Assembly (NCBI GenBank): GCA_016869175.1
Contig: VGEV01000011.1
Coordinates: forward strand, 1 to 44,372
DNA from: Alphaproteobacteria bacterium
GTDB taxonomy: Bacteria > Pseudomonadota > Alphaproteobacteria > GCA-2731375
Length of the DNA: 44,372 nt
Reading direction: 5' to 3'
Below are positions 8,161-16,679 of the stretch, piece after piece. The notes beneath the pieces were generated by a model, which saw nothing but the letters and a program-made list of their open reading frames with translations, was not told the origin of the DNA and did not search any database. Numbering within the stretch: the stretch's first letter is position 1; every line of letters starts with the position of its first letter. The translations under genes were made by a program, and so were the position numbers.

Positions 8161-9498
8161 CTAACGCCGCAGCGTCGCCGGTGCGGCCGTCGGCGGGGTT
8201 GGAGACGGCTCGCTGCCGAGCGGCAGTTGCCAGCGCGCGCTGTCGAACTCGCCACAATGCGGACAACGCGCCGCCCACTGCGCCGCTTGCCAGCCACAGG
8301 CGCGGCATTGCCAGACCGCCGTCGGCGGGGCGTCGGCGGCCTTGATGTGCCAGGCATCGGCCGCCGCGCGGTCGTGTTCGCCCTTGCCCTTGATCTCGGC
8401 CATCATCTGACAGAACCTTCGGCTCTGCCCGGCTCCCGCCGCGCGCTCGAGGTGCTGGCGGGCCGTCGTCAGATCGCCCGCTTCCAGTGCCGCATCGGCC
8501 ACCAGGAGGTGGCTCTCGACATGGCCGGGATTGAACCCGGCGAGCTGTCGAGCCGCTTCCAGCCGGGACTTGGGCTGCGGTTGGGCGGTGGCAAGGAATG
8601 CGGCGGCCAGTTCGGGGTGCGGTACCTTGACCCAGGCTTGACCCAGCAATTGGCGCGCCTGCTTGACGTCGCCCGCCGCCGCCAGCAGGCGGCCTGCCAG
8701 GGCGGCCGCTGGCTCCAGGTCAGGGGCCAGCGCGACCGCGCGCCGGGCGAGCTGGATCGCCCGGCTCTCCTCGCCCCGGGCGTCGCTGGCGACCGCGGCG
8801 CAGTGCAGCAGCACCGCCTGCCGACGCGTTGCCTCCGCCTCGCCGATCGCCCGCAGGTTGCGCGCGCGCTGTAGGCTGGCCTCGGCCGCCGACCATTCGC
8901 CGGCGGCGATTTCCTGGCGCAGCAGTTCGCTCGCGGACCACGGAGAATTCGGGCGCAACGACTGCGCGCGTCGCGCCTGCGCCAAGGCTTCGGCGGCATC
9001 GCCGTCGCGGTCGGCCAGCATGTAGAGGCCGCGCGCGCCCAGGAACGCGGTTTCCGGCCGCTCCGCCAGCGCGGCGAAATGCCTGCGCGCGGCATCGAAA
9101 TTATTGGCCACCTGGGCCGCCTGCGCCGCCAACAGCAACGCAAGCGGATCGTTCGGCACCAGGCGCCCCGCCTTGGCGGCGAGCTTGCCGGCGGTGGCGG
9201 CCTCGCCGGCAGCGCTGGCGCTCAGGCCCTCGGTCAGCGCCACGATGGCCCGTCGGCGCCGTGTTTCGCCACGCAGGCGACGGAATGCGAATGGCCAACC
9301 GGCCAGCCAGCGCAGGCCTTCGACCGCCGACAGCAGGATCAAGAAGCCGAGCCCAAGCAGCACCGCCAACACCGGCACCGAGGATTCCACCCGGTAGCCA
9401 AGCCACGTGACCGCGACGCTCCCCGGACGTTCCACCAGCCAGACCGCGGCCGATGCCAAGACCGCCAGCGAGAGGAACAGCGCCAGCGCACGCCGCAT
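8161..9498 (-). CDS. hemY: HemY-type TPR membrane protein of the heme operon
   Basis: This 445-residue protein has two N-terminal membrane segments (about residues 3-20 and 38-60). A long helical region of tetratricopeptide-like repeats follows, and the C-terminus has a zinc-ribbon pattern CRACGW...CPHCGEFDS (near residues 400-425). The protein is encoded at the end of hemCD operons in many proteobacteria and is called HemY. It is not the protoporphyrinogen oxidase of Bacillus, and its exact role in heme synthesis or membrane organisation is unsettled. The start at ATG 9498 overlaps the preceding stop by one base (TGATG), so the two are probably translated together. It is convergent with the broken stress-protein gene. 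Confidence 0.85.
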   Translation of the reverse strand: MRRALALFLSLAVLASAAVWLVERPGSVAVTWLGYRVESSVPVLAVLLGLGFLILLSAVEGLRWLAGWPFAFRRLRGETRRRRAIVALTEGLSASAAGEAATAGKLAAKAGRLVPNDPLALLLAAQAAQVANNFDAARRHFAALAERPETAFLGARGLYMLADRDGDAAEALAQARRAQSLRPNSPWSASELLRQEIAAGEWSAAEASLQRARNLRAIGEAEATRRQAVLLHCAAVASDARGEESRAIQLARRAVALAPDLEPAAALAGRLLAAAGDVKQARQLLGQAWVKVPHPELAAAFLATAQPQPKSRLEAARQLAGFNPGHVESHLLVADAALEAGDLTTARQHLERAAGAGQSRRFCQMMAEIKGKGEHDRAAADAWHIKAADAPPTAVWQCRACGWQAAQWAARCPHCGEFDSARWQLPLGSEPSPTPPTAAPATLRR

Positions 9499-10667
9499 CA
9501 GGGGCTCGCGACGCCGACCAGCGCGCGTTCGGTCAGCAAGGCCAGCTGACGCTCCAACAGCAGCCGGCGCTCGGCGCGTTCGCGCCAACGCGCCATGGCC
9601 TCCGCCGGTTTCCCCCGCAGGCCCGCCAGCGCCTCGAGGGCGCCCGCCAGATCGGCTGAAGCGAGCCGCGCCTCGGTCCGCGCCAAGACCGCGTCAGGGG
9701 TGTCGTCCGCCGTCTCACCCAACCGCCGGATCGTGATCAGGCCCGACAGTCGGTCGAGTGCGCGCTCGCGCCAGCCGGCCTCCGCCGACGGTTCGGCACG
9801 CATCGCGCGCTCGGCGGCGCCAGGAAACTCCGCGTGCAGGTCGCGCAAGCTCGGCACGCCCGTTTCCGCCAAGGCCGCCAGCGGCCGCACCGCCGACGGC
9901 CATTCGGCCTCGTCGCCCGCGGCCGCGGCAAGTGCCCGCAACTCGGTGACGAACGGCCGGCCGGTCTGCGAGGTCTCGCGCAATCCGGCCAGGGCCAGAA
10001 CCACGCCGAGGCGCCGGGTCGCGTCCTGGCTGGCCGTGCGTTCCCGGGCAAGCTCGTCCAGCCGGGCCGCTAGCCGCGCCAATTCCTGCTGCCACGGCGT
10101 CTCCCGCGCCAGACGCGCCACCGCCGCCTGCTGCTGGCCTAGCGCCTCCTCCAAACGCAGCAAGCGCTGCGCCTGCTCCCCCGCCAGCTGGTCGCCCTCG
10201 GTGCGACGCTGGCCGGCTTCGGCCGCTGCCGTTTCCAGTCGCGCTAGGCGTGTTGGCAAATCGGCAGGCAACGCAGTGGTTCCGGGTCTCGCCTCCAACG
10301 CGGTCAGCCGTTCGCGCAATTCGCTCAGGTTTGGCACGCTTGGCGGCGGCCGCGCCTCCAGGCGCGCCAGCTTCTCGGCGATCTCGGCCACCCGTGGCTC
10401 GACCGCCTCGAGCCGCTGGCCGGGCGCCCGCTCGGACGGCGAAAGGCCAGAGCCGAACACCGATTGGGCCAACTCGCTCGCCGTTCGGCGCAGGCTGTCG
10501 GAAATCAGGAACGCGGCAACCAAACCGGCAACCGCAACCGACAGCGCGAGCCAGGGCGCGGCGAAGCGCGCGCGACGCTGGCCCGGCGGCTTGTTCGCCA
10601 GGGCTTCGGCCGCCGCGGCTTCGACCGCCCGCGGCGTCGGCGCTTCGCGCTCCGATTCAACCGTCAT
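9498..10667 (-). CDS. Mitofilin/Mic60-like membrane protein between hemD and hemY
   Basis: This 389-residue protein has a basic N-terminus, a single transmembrane helix (about residues 38-58, WLALSVAVAGLVAAFLIS), a long coiled coil (about residues 80-210, rich in LARLEAR-type heptads) and a helical C-terminal domain. The layout matches COG4223. Alphaproteobacteria keep this family in the hem operon, and it is related to mitochondrial Mic60, which shapes inner-membrane folds. It starts at ATG 10667 and overlaps the hemD stop by 11 bases. Assignment rests on architecture and on the conserved hemC-hemD-X-hemY order. The sequence is low in conserved motifs, as is usual for this family. Confidence 0.8.
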   Translation of the reverse strand: MTVESEREAPTPRAVEAAAAEALANKPPGQRRARFAAPWLALSVAVAGLVAAFLISDSLRRTASELAQSVFGSGLSPSERAPGQRLEAVEPRVAEIAEKLARLEARPPPSVPNLSELRERLTALEARPGTTALPADLPTRLARLETAAAEAGQRRTEGDQLAGEQAQRLLRLEEALGQQQAAVARLARETPWQQELARLAARLDELARERTASQDATRRLGVVLALAGLRETSQTGRPFVTELRALAAAAGDEAEWPSAVRPLAALAETGVPSLRDLHAEFPGAAERAMRAEPSAEAGWRERALDRLSGLITIRRLGETADDTPDAVLARTEARLASADLAGALEALAGLRGKPAEAMARWRERAERRLLLERQLALLTERALVGVASP

Positions 10668-11361
10668 CCAATAATTCTACCATGGCCGTTTCGCTGGGTT
10701 CAGTCGCAACCCTCAGGCCATGCCAGCTTGCCGCCGCAGCCGCTTCGGCCGTTGCATCGCTGATGCAGCAGGCAACCAGCCGGGCGAGCGTCGACAGCAG
10801 GCCGGCGGCGCGGACGAGATCGACGAAAATGCCGGCACTGCGAGGCGAGAAAAACAGTGCCGCGTCGAGCGTGCCGTCGCGCAATTGCCCCTGGCAGGCC
10901 GCGCTCAGCGCTTGTGCCGCTTGCGCCCGGTAGGCGACGACGCGTGCGACGCGGAACCCCTGTCGACGGAGCCCGTCCGCCAGGTTGCCGGTCAGATCGC
11001 GTCCCGACAGGTAGAGCAGGGGCCCCTGCGATGGATCCAGTTGCCGCAGCGCCAGGCGGGCCAAGGCCTCAACGTCGCCGGCGGCGCTGACAACATTTGA
11101 GCAGCCGGCGTCGCGCGCAGCCGCGGCCGTGGCGTCGCCCACCGTCAGGACCGGCAGCGTCCGCAAGTCCGGTCGCCGGGCAAGCGCCCGGCCCGCGTGC
11201 CGGCTGGTCAGCAACACCGCCTGAAAGCGGTCTGCAAGTTCCGGCAGTTCTAGCGGAGCGATGCGAAGCACGGGCTCCAGGCTGACGACATGGCCCAGTG
11301 CCGCGAGGCGAACGGCCAGCCTCGCCGCCTCGTCCGCCGGTCGCGTCAGCAGCAGGCGCAA
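10657..11361 (-). CDS. hemD: Uroporphyrinogen-III synthase
   Basis: HemD cyclises hydroxymethylbilane with inversion of ring D to give uroporphyrinogen III, the branch point to heme and corrinoids. The 234-residue frame starts LRLLLTRPADEAARLAVRLAALGH, the usual HemD N-terminus. It continues with VLLTSRHAGRAL, a GDATAAAAR segment, LYLSGRDLTGNLADGLRRQGF and FFSPRSAGIFVDLV, in the family's typical order. HemD is poorly conserved, so position behind hemC is important evidence. I use TTG 11361 with GAGG upstream, ten bases after the hemC stop. An ATG at 11418 in the same frame would overlap hemC by 47 bases and add residues that do not look like HemD. Confidence 0.85.
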   Translation of the reverse strand: MRLLLTRPADEAARLAVRLAALGHVVSLEPVLRIAPLELPELADRFQAVLLTSRHAGRALARRPDLRTLPVLTVGDATAAAARDAGCSNVVSAAGDVEALARLALRQLDPSQGPLLYLSGRDLTGNLADGLRRQGFRVARVVAYRAQAAQALSAACQGQLRDGTLDAALFFSPRSAGIFVDLVRAAGLLSTLARLVACCISDATAEAAAAASWHGLRVATEPSETAMVELLDDG

Positions 11362-11371
11362 GCCGCCCGCC

Positions 11372-12298
11372 TCATCGGAAGAAGTCCGGACCGCCCAGCC
11401 GGCGCAGTTCCCGGCCAAGGTCGCGGCCCAGCGCCGCCGCCTCGTCGGCGCTCCCCCGCCGTTCGGCGCGGTGCACCTGGCGGCCGTCTGGCGTCAGGAT
11501 CTCGCCCCGAAGATGGCAGCCCGTCCCGTCGAGTTCGGCCAGCGCCGCGATGGGCGTGCGACACGAGCCGTCCAGCACCGCCAGCATCGCCCGTTCGGCG
11601 GCGATGCGCGCGGCGGTGGTGGCGCAGTTCAACGGCGCCAGAAACGCCGCCAGCCTGTCGTCGTCGGCTCGGCGCTCGATGCCGATGGCGCCCTGCGCCA
11701 CCGCCGGCAGCATCGTCTCGGCCGGCAACACGGCGGTGATGCAGGCGGCCAGCCCCAGCCGGTTCAGCCCGGCCACCGCCAACAACGTGGCGTCGACCTG
11801 GCCCTCGGCCAGCTTGCGCAGCCGAGTATCGACGTTGCCGCGGAAGTCGACCAATGTCAGGTCCGGCCGACGATGACGCAGTTGCGCCTGCCGACGCAGC
11901 GACGAGCTGCCGACGCGGGCTCCCGCCGGCAGCGCCGCCAAGCCCGCGAAGCGCGGCGACAGGAAGGCATCGCGCGGATCCTCGCGCGGCAACAGGCAGT
12001 CGATCGACAATCCCGCCGGCAGCACCGTCGGCACGTCCTTCATCGAATGCACGGCCAGGTCGATCTCGCCGGCCAGCAAGGCTTCCTCGATTTCCTTGGT
12101 GAACAGACCCTTGCCACCCAACGCCGAGAGCGGTTGGTCCTGGATACGGTCGCCGCTGGTGCGGATGACGACCAGGGGAACAGCTTCCTCCTCGAGCCCG
12201 GCATGCGCCGCCAGCAGTCGCGTGCGCACCGCCAAGGCCTGCGCCAGCGCCAGCGGACTGCCGCGCGTGCCGAGCCGCAATGGGGGAATGTCGACCAT
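11372..12298 (-). CDS. hemC: Hydroxymethylbilane synthase (porphobilinogen deaminase)
   Basis: HemC joins four porphobilinogen units into hydroxymethylbilane. The protein has 308 residues from ATG 12298. It shows the N-terminal [14 protein letters not shown] motif, the central [11 protein letters not shown] block that binds substrate carboxylates, and [13 protein letters not shown], in which Cys246 anchors the dipyrromethane cofactor. A TTG nine bases earlier (12307) could also serve as start. The gene is divergent from tsaD with about 60 bp between them, and heads the hemC-hemD-mitofilin-hemY operon. Heme made here feeds the cytochrome c system further right. Confidence 0.93.
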   Translation of the reverse strand: MVDIPPLRLGTRGSPLALAQALAVRTRLLAAHAGLEEEAVPLVVIRTSGDRIQDQPLSALGGKGLFTKEIEEALLAGEIDLAVHSMKDVPTVLPAGLSIDCLLPREDPRDAFLSPRFAGLAALPAGARVGSSSLRRQAQLRHRRPDLTLVDFRGNVDTRLRKLAEGQVDATLLAVAGLNRLGLAACITAVLPAETMLPAVAQGAIGIERRADDDRLAAFLAPLNCATTAARIAAERAMLAVLDGSCRTPIAALAELDGTGCHLRGEILTPDGRQVHRAERRGSADEAAALGRDLGRELRRLGGPDFFR

Positions 12299-12360
12299 GC
12301 GCGGCAATCTATCGGATGCGGGCGGCTTGTGAAGCGGGCGCCGGGATGCTAGGCGGCTTC

Positions 12361-13455
12361 ATGCGACATGTGCTCGGCATCGAGACGAGCTGCGATGAGA
12401 CCGCGGTTGCTGTCGTGGCGGCGGATGGCAGCATTCTTGCCAACTTGGTGCTGAGCCAACTGGACGAGCACCGTCCCTATGGCGGGGTGGTGCCGGAGAT
12501 CGCGGCACGGGCACATGTGGAGCATCTCGACGGCCTGCTGGGGCGCGCTGTCGAGACGGCCGGCCTGCCGCTCGGCCGCCTCGACGCCATCGCCGCCACC
12601 GCCGGTCCGGGACTGATCGGCGGACTGATGGTCGGGCTGGTGACCGCCAAGGCGCTTGCGCTTGCTCTCGACCGGCCGCTCATCGCGGTCAATCACCTGG
12701 AAGCGCATGCGCTGAGCGTGCGACTGACGCACGGCCTGCCGTTTCCCTATCTCCTGCTGCTGCTATCGGGCGGACATTGCCAATTCCAGATTGTCGAGGG
12801 CGTGGGCCGCTATCGCCGACTTGGCACCACCATCGACGACGCCGTGGGCGAGGCGTTCGACAAGGTGGCGAAACTGCTGGGACTGGGCTATCCCGGCGGG
12901 CCCGCGCTGGAGCGAGCAGCGGCCGCCGGCGATGCGCGGGCCGTGCCGTTGCCGCGACCGATGCTGGGCCGGCCCGGTTGCGATTTCTCCTTCGCCGGCC
13001 TGAAAACAGCCGCGGCACGCGCGGCGACGGCCGAGCCGGCGCCCAACGCCGTCGATCTGGCGGCCGGCTTCCAGGCGGCGGTCGCCGACATTCTGGCCGA
13101 CCGCGCAAAGAACGCCATAAAGCTGGCGCACGTGCGCTTGCCCGATCTGAAGCACCTGGTGCTGGCCGGCGGCGTGGCGGCGAACCAGACCGTGCGCCGG
13201 CGCCTTGACGCGACGGCGCGGGAATGCGGGCTGGAACTTGTCGTACCGCCGGCGGCGCTATGCACCGACAACGCCGCCATGGTTGCCTGGGCCGGCCTGG
13301 AACGGCTGGCGCTGGGTCTGGTCGATCCGCTCGACGTGCCCGCCCGGGCCCGCTGGCCGCTCGATCCCAAGGCGGCGCCCGCGCCCTTCGCGGGGGGTCA
13401 AGGCGTGAGCCTTGCCGGGCCCCACCGCCGGCCGCACAATTGGCGCCAAGCATGA
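12361..13455 (+). CDS. tsaD: tRNA N6-threonylcarbamoyladenosine transferase subunit TsaD
   Basis: TsaD transfers threonylcarbamoyl from the adenylate made by TsaC to A37 of ANN-decoding tRNAs, working with TsaB and TsaE. The 364-residue protein opens with [15 protein letters not shown] and has the iron-binding ARAHVEHLD motif near residue 50. The [14 protein letters not shown] block follows near 110, then LLSGGHCQ and [13 protein letters not shown] near the end, all hallmarks of the Kae1/TsaD ASKHA fold. ATG 12361 follows AGGCGG at short spacing; an ATG at 12346 is possible. The stop overlaps gpsA as ATGA. Confidence 0.95.
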   Translation: MRHVLGIETSCDETAVAVVAADGSILANLVLSQLDEHRPYGGVVPEIAARAHVEHLDGLLGRAVETAGLPLGRLDAIAATAGPGLIGGLMVGLVTAKALALALDRPLIAVNHLEAHALSVRLTHGLPFPYLLLLLSGGHCQFQIVEGVGRYRRLGTTIDDAVGEAFDKVAKLLGLGYPGGPALERAAAAGDARAVPLPRPMLGRPGCDFSFAGLKTAAARAATAEPAPNAVDLAAGFQAAVADILADRAKNAIKLAHVRLPDLKHLVLAGGVAANQTVRRRLDATARECGLELVVPPAALCTDNAAMVAWAGLERLALGLVDPLDVPARARWPLDPKAAPAPFAGGQGVSLAGPHRRPHNWRQA

Positions 13456-14441
13456 CAACGGTTTCGGTCATCGGCGGTGGCGCGTGGGGCACCGCGCTGG
13501 CGGCGGTGCTGGCCACCGGCGGGCGCTCGGTCCGGTTGTGGGCGCGCGAAACGGAAGTGGTCGCGGCGATCAACCGGGATGCCGAGAACAGGCCGTTCTT
13601 GCCGGGCATCAAGTTGCCGCCTTCGGTGCACGCGGTCGGCGAACTGGCCGAGGCGGCGGCCGATCTTGTCTTCCTGGTGATGCCGGCGCAGCATTTGCGG
13701 CGGGTCGCCGGCGACTTGGCGCCGGCGCTGCCGTCCGGCACCCCCGTCGTGCTCTGCGCCAAGGGCATGGAGACGGAGAGCGGCCTGCTGTTGAGCCAGG
13801 TCTTGAGCGACGTGCTGCCGGCCGCGCCCGTGGCCGTGCTGTCCGGTCCGACGTTCGCGGCCGAGGTGGCGCGTGGCCTGCCGACCGCCGTCACCGTCGC
13901 CGCCGCCGACCGGGCGCTGGCGGAGCGCGTGGCGGCACGGGTGGGGCAGCCGCACTTCCGGCCCTATCTTTCCCAGGACGTGGTCGGCGTGCAGATCGGC
14001 GGCGCCCTCAAGAACATCATCGCCATCGCCTGCGGCATCGTCGAGGGCAAGGGCCTGGGCGACAATGCGCGCGCGGCGCTGCTGACCCGGGGCCTGGCCG
14101 AGATCATCCGCTTCGGCCTGGCGCTGGGCGGCCGGCGCGAGACCTTCATGGGCCTGTCGGGCCTGGGCGACCTGTCGCTCACCTGCAACTCGGATGCGTC
14201 GCGCAACATGTCGCTCGGCATCGAACTGGGCCGCGGCCGGCCGATCGAGGCGATCATGGCCGAACGGCGCAGCGTGGCGGAAGGCGTGAAGACCGCCTCC
14301 GCCGTGGTGCTGGCCGCCCGCCAGCGTGACATCGACGTGCCGATCTGCACGGCGGTGGATGGCATCTGCAACCACTGGGCCGATATCGACGCCAGCATCG
14401 GCAACCTGCTGGGCCGGCCCATCAAGGACGAGAACGGCTGA
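13452..14441 (+). CDS. gpsA: NAD(P)-dependent glycerol-3-phosphate dehydrogenase
   Basis: GpsA reduces dihydroxyacetone phosphate to sn-glycerol-3-phosphate for phospholipid synthesis. The 329-residue chain begins [18 protein letters not shown] (Rossmann fold) and continues with [30 protein letters not shown] and the catalytic segment [21 protein letters not shown], whose Lys is the active-site base. [14 protein letters not shown] follows, also typical. It overlaps tsaD by four bases and is three bases ahead of the EVE-domain gene. The tsaD-gpsA pairing is widespread in alphaproteobacteria. Confidence 0.96.
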   Translation: MTTVSVIGGGAWGTALAAVLATGGRSVRLWARETEVVAAINRDAENRPFLPGIKLPPSVHAVGELAEAAADLVFLVMPAQHLRRVAGDLAPALPSGTPVVLCAKGMETESGLLLSQVLSDVLPAAPVAVLSGPTFAAEVARGLPTAVTVAAADRALAERVAARVGQPHFRPYLSQDVVGVQIGGALKNIIAIACGIVEGKGLGDNARAALLTRGLAEIIRFGLALGGRRETFMGLSGLGDLSLTCNSDASRNMSLGIELGRGRPIEAIMAERRSVAEGVKTASAVVLAARQRDIDVPICTAVDGICNHWADIDASIGNLLGRPIKDENG

Positions 14442-14444
14442 GCG

Positions 14445-14861
14445 ATGGCATTTTGGCTTGTCAAGAGCGAACCGGAGACCTGGTCATGGCAGGCGCAAGT
14501 GAACCGCGGCGCGGCCGGCGAGCCGTGGGACGGCGTGCGCAACCACCAGGCCAACAACAACCTAAAGGCGATGGCGGTTGGCGACCGCGCGTTCTTCTAC
14601 CATTCGGGCGAGGAACGGCGGATCGTCGGCATCGTCGAGGTGATCAAGCCGTGGTGGCCCGACCCCAAGGATGAAACCGGCAAGTTCGGCATGGTGCGGG
14701 TCAAGGCGGTGGCAAAGCTCCCGACGCCGGTGACGCTGGCGGCGATCAAGGCCGAACCGGATCTCGCGGATCTGCTGCTGGTGCGCCACAGCCGGCTGTC
14801 GGTCATGCCGGTCGCCGAGCCGCAATGGCGCCTCATTTGCCGCATGGGCAGCATGGCGTGA
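14445..14861 (+). CDS. EVE domain-containing protein
   Basis: This 138-residue protein is a single EVE domain, a PUA-like fold thought to bind modified bases in RNA or DNA. Landmarks are the N-terminal FWLVKSEPETWSW, then WDGVRNHQANNNLKAM, FFYHSGEERRIVGIVEV and a C-terminal RLSVMPVAEPQWRLIC. Family proteins are usually 135-160 residues, so this one looks complete. It is three bases after gpsA and is probably co-transcribed with tsaD, which may hint at an RNA-related role, though the biochemical function is not established. Confidence 0.93.
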   Translation: MAFWLVKSEPETWSWQAQVNRGAAGEPWDGVRNHQANNNLKAMAVGDRAFFYHSGEERRIVGIVEVIKPWWPDPKDETGKFGMVRVKAVAKLPTPVTLAAIKAEPDLADLLLVRHSRLSVMPVAEPQWRLICRMGSMA

Positions 14862-16096
14862 GGGCATCGGCGCCGGCAGGCCACGGCTGGCGCGCCGTCG
14901 TCATCATCGTCACGGCGATGACGCTGGTGCAGGCGATCGCGGCGCTGGCGGTGTTGTCGCTGCCGGCCGTCGCGCCCGAGGTGGCGCGCGCCTTCGAACT
15001 CAGCCCGTCGCTGATCGGTTACCAGGTGAGTGTGATCTACCTGGGCGGCATGCTGACGTCGCTGTTCGGCGGCCAGGTGGCGCGGCGGCTGGGCGGCATC
15101 GGCGCCAGCCAGCTGGCCATGGGCCTGGCGGCGGCGGGTGGCCTGATTGCCTGTCTGCCGTCGCTGGCGTTCCTGGCGCTCGGCTCCTTCGTCATCGGCC
15201 TGTGCTACGGCCTGACCAATCCGGCGGCCTCGCAATTGCTGGCCAAGGTGGCCTCGGCCCGCAACCGCAACCTGATCTTCTCCATCAAGCAGACCGGCGT
15301 GCCACTGGGCGGCGTGGTGGCGGGCCTCGTGGCGCCGCGCTTGGCTTTGGAGTTCGGCTGGCAAGCGGCGCTGGCCTTCGCTGTGGTGCTGGCGCTGACG
15401 CTGGCGTGCGCCCTGCTGGGCCTGCGCCGACGCTGGGACGATGACCGCGAGCCGCGTGCCCGGCTGCGCAGCGTCGGCCTGGGCAGTGCCGGCCTGGTCT
15501 GGCGGCTGCCGGCCTTGCGTGCGCTGTCCGGCTTCACGACCTGCTACGCCGCGCTGCAGCTTTGCGTGATGACCTATGTAGTGACGCTGCTGGTGAGCGA
15601 GGCGCGCATGCCGCTGATCAAGGCGGGCGTGGCGCTGGCCGTGGTGCAGACCGCGGGCGTCACGGGGCGCATCTTTTGGGGCTGGTTCGCCGACCGTTGG
15701 CACAGCGGCGGGGTGGCGCTGCTGCTGATCGCCGGTTTCGCGGTCGCCGCCGCCGGCGCCTTGACGCAGCTATCGCCCGCCTGGCCGGATCTGGCGGTCT
15801 ATGCCGTGCTGGCGGTTCTGGGCGCCACGGGCATCGGCTGGAACGGCGTCGCCATGGGCGAGGTCATGCGGCTCAGTCCGCCGGGCACGGTTTCCATGGC
15901 GACGGGCGGCATCTTGTTCTTTTCTTTTGCCGGCGTCCTGGTGGGGCCGGCCGGCTTCTCGCTGGCCTATCAGGCGACAGGCTCCTATGCCCTGACCTTC
16001 GGCGGGCTTGCCCTGCTGGGCTTGGCCGGCGCGCTGTGCGTTGTCGCCATGCGGCGGCTCGAACGCGCCGCTCAGCCCTTGCGCACCACGATGTGA
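14858..16096 (+). CDS. MFS transporter
   Basis: This 412-residue inner-membrane protein has about 12 hydrophobic segments in two halves of six, separated by a charged loop near residue 195 (RRRWDDDREPRAR). A loop 2-3-like GGQVARRLGG motif near residue 75 and PLGGVVAGL after helix 4 are typical of major facilitators of the CynX/oxalate-formate-like type. The substrate is not predictable. I use GTG 14858, which overlaps the EVE stop as GTGA. ATG 14825 in the same frame would overlap it by 37 bases. Its 3' end overlaps the tail of the opposite-strand methyltransferase remnant by 25 bases. Confidence 0.8.
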   Translation: MRASAPAGHGWRAVVIIVTAMTLVQAIAALAVLSLPAVAPEVARAFELSPSLIGYQVSVIYLGGMLTSLFGGQVARRLGGIGASQLAMGLAAAGGLIACLPSLAFLALGSFVIGLCYGLTNPAASQLLAKVASARNRNLIFSIKQTGVPLGGVVAGLVAPRLALEFGWQAALAFAVVLALTLACALLGLRRRWDDDREPRARLRSVGLGSAGLVWRLPALRALSGFTTCYAALQLCVMTYVVTLLVSEARMPLIKAGVALAVVQTAGVTGRIFWGWFADRWHSGGVALLLIAGFAVAAAGALTQLSPAWPDLAVYAVLAVLGATGIGWNGVAMGEVMRLSPPGTVSMATGGILFFSFAGVLVGPAGFSLAYQATGSYALTFGGLALLGLAGALCVVAMRRLERAAQPLRTTM

Positions 16097-16679
16097 AAGA
16101 CGTGCCAGTGCTTCGGCTTGCCGCGGGGCGTGACGCTGTCCTCCTCGACCTCCTCGAAATGTTCGAGCGAGAGACCCGTCAGCAGATCGTCGAGTTCGCC
16201 GCGCGCGAGGTGGGTCATGCCCGGGTCGCCGGCCCAGCCGTCGCGTTCGCCATAGAACTGGCCGGCAAAGCGGCCGCCTGGCCGCAGCGAGGCGACAATG
16301 CGCAGTCATAGACCGGCAAAGGCCCGGCGCGGCACCAAGGGCAGGCTGAAGCTGGCATTGACCAGGTCGCAGGCAGGCCATTCGGCGGTCTCGAACGGCC
16401 GACCTGGGTTCGCAGACGCGCCCCGGGCGGCAGGTCGGCGCGCCGGCTCAATTCCTCGATCGCCGCCGGCTCGGAATCGATCGCCAGCACCGACCAGCCG
16501 CGCTTGAGCAGTTCGATCGCGTCGCGCCCGTTGCCGCAGCCGAGATCGACCGCGAACCGTTCGGCCGGCTCGCGCCCGTCGCGGGCAAAGGCATCGAGCG
16601 CCGCCAGCAGCGTTTGCCGGGCTGGCCGGCCGGCGGTCTTGTCGTAATAGCGCCGCCAGCGTCCGCTTGCCTCGCTCAA
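16072..16679 (-). pseudogene. SAM-dependent methyltransferase with a frameshift and an internal stop
   Basis: Reading from TTG 16679, codons encode SEASGRWRRYYDKTAGRPA and FAVDLGCGNGRDAIELL, the class I methyltransferase SAM-binding motif, then GWSVLAIDSEPAAIEEL. Near 16396, about codon 94, one base appears to be missing. The next frame continues naturally with FETAEWPACDLVNASFSLPL and FAGL, then a TGA at 16308-16306 where relatives would have a tryptophan codon (TGG). After that codon the same frame resumes as LRIVASLRPGGRFAGQFYGE and runs on to KHWHVFHIVVRKG, ending at 16074-16072. With one base restored the locus is 203 codons. Two independent lesions suggest real decay or local sequence errors. 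It overlaps the upstream ligase stop as TTGA, so it was once the last gene of that operon. Confidence 0.8.

Noticed and set aside
16072-16096. Tail-to-tail overlap of the MFS and methyltransferase genes as a regulatory antisense device
   Set aside because: Short 3' overlaps of convergent genes are common in compact genomes and nothing else supports regulation.
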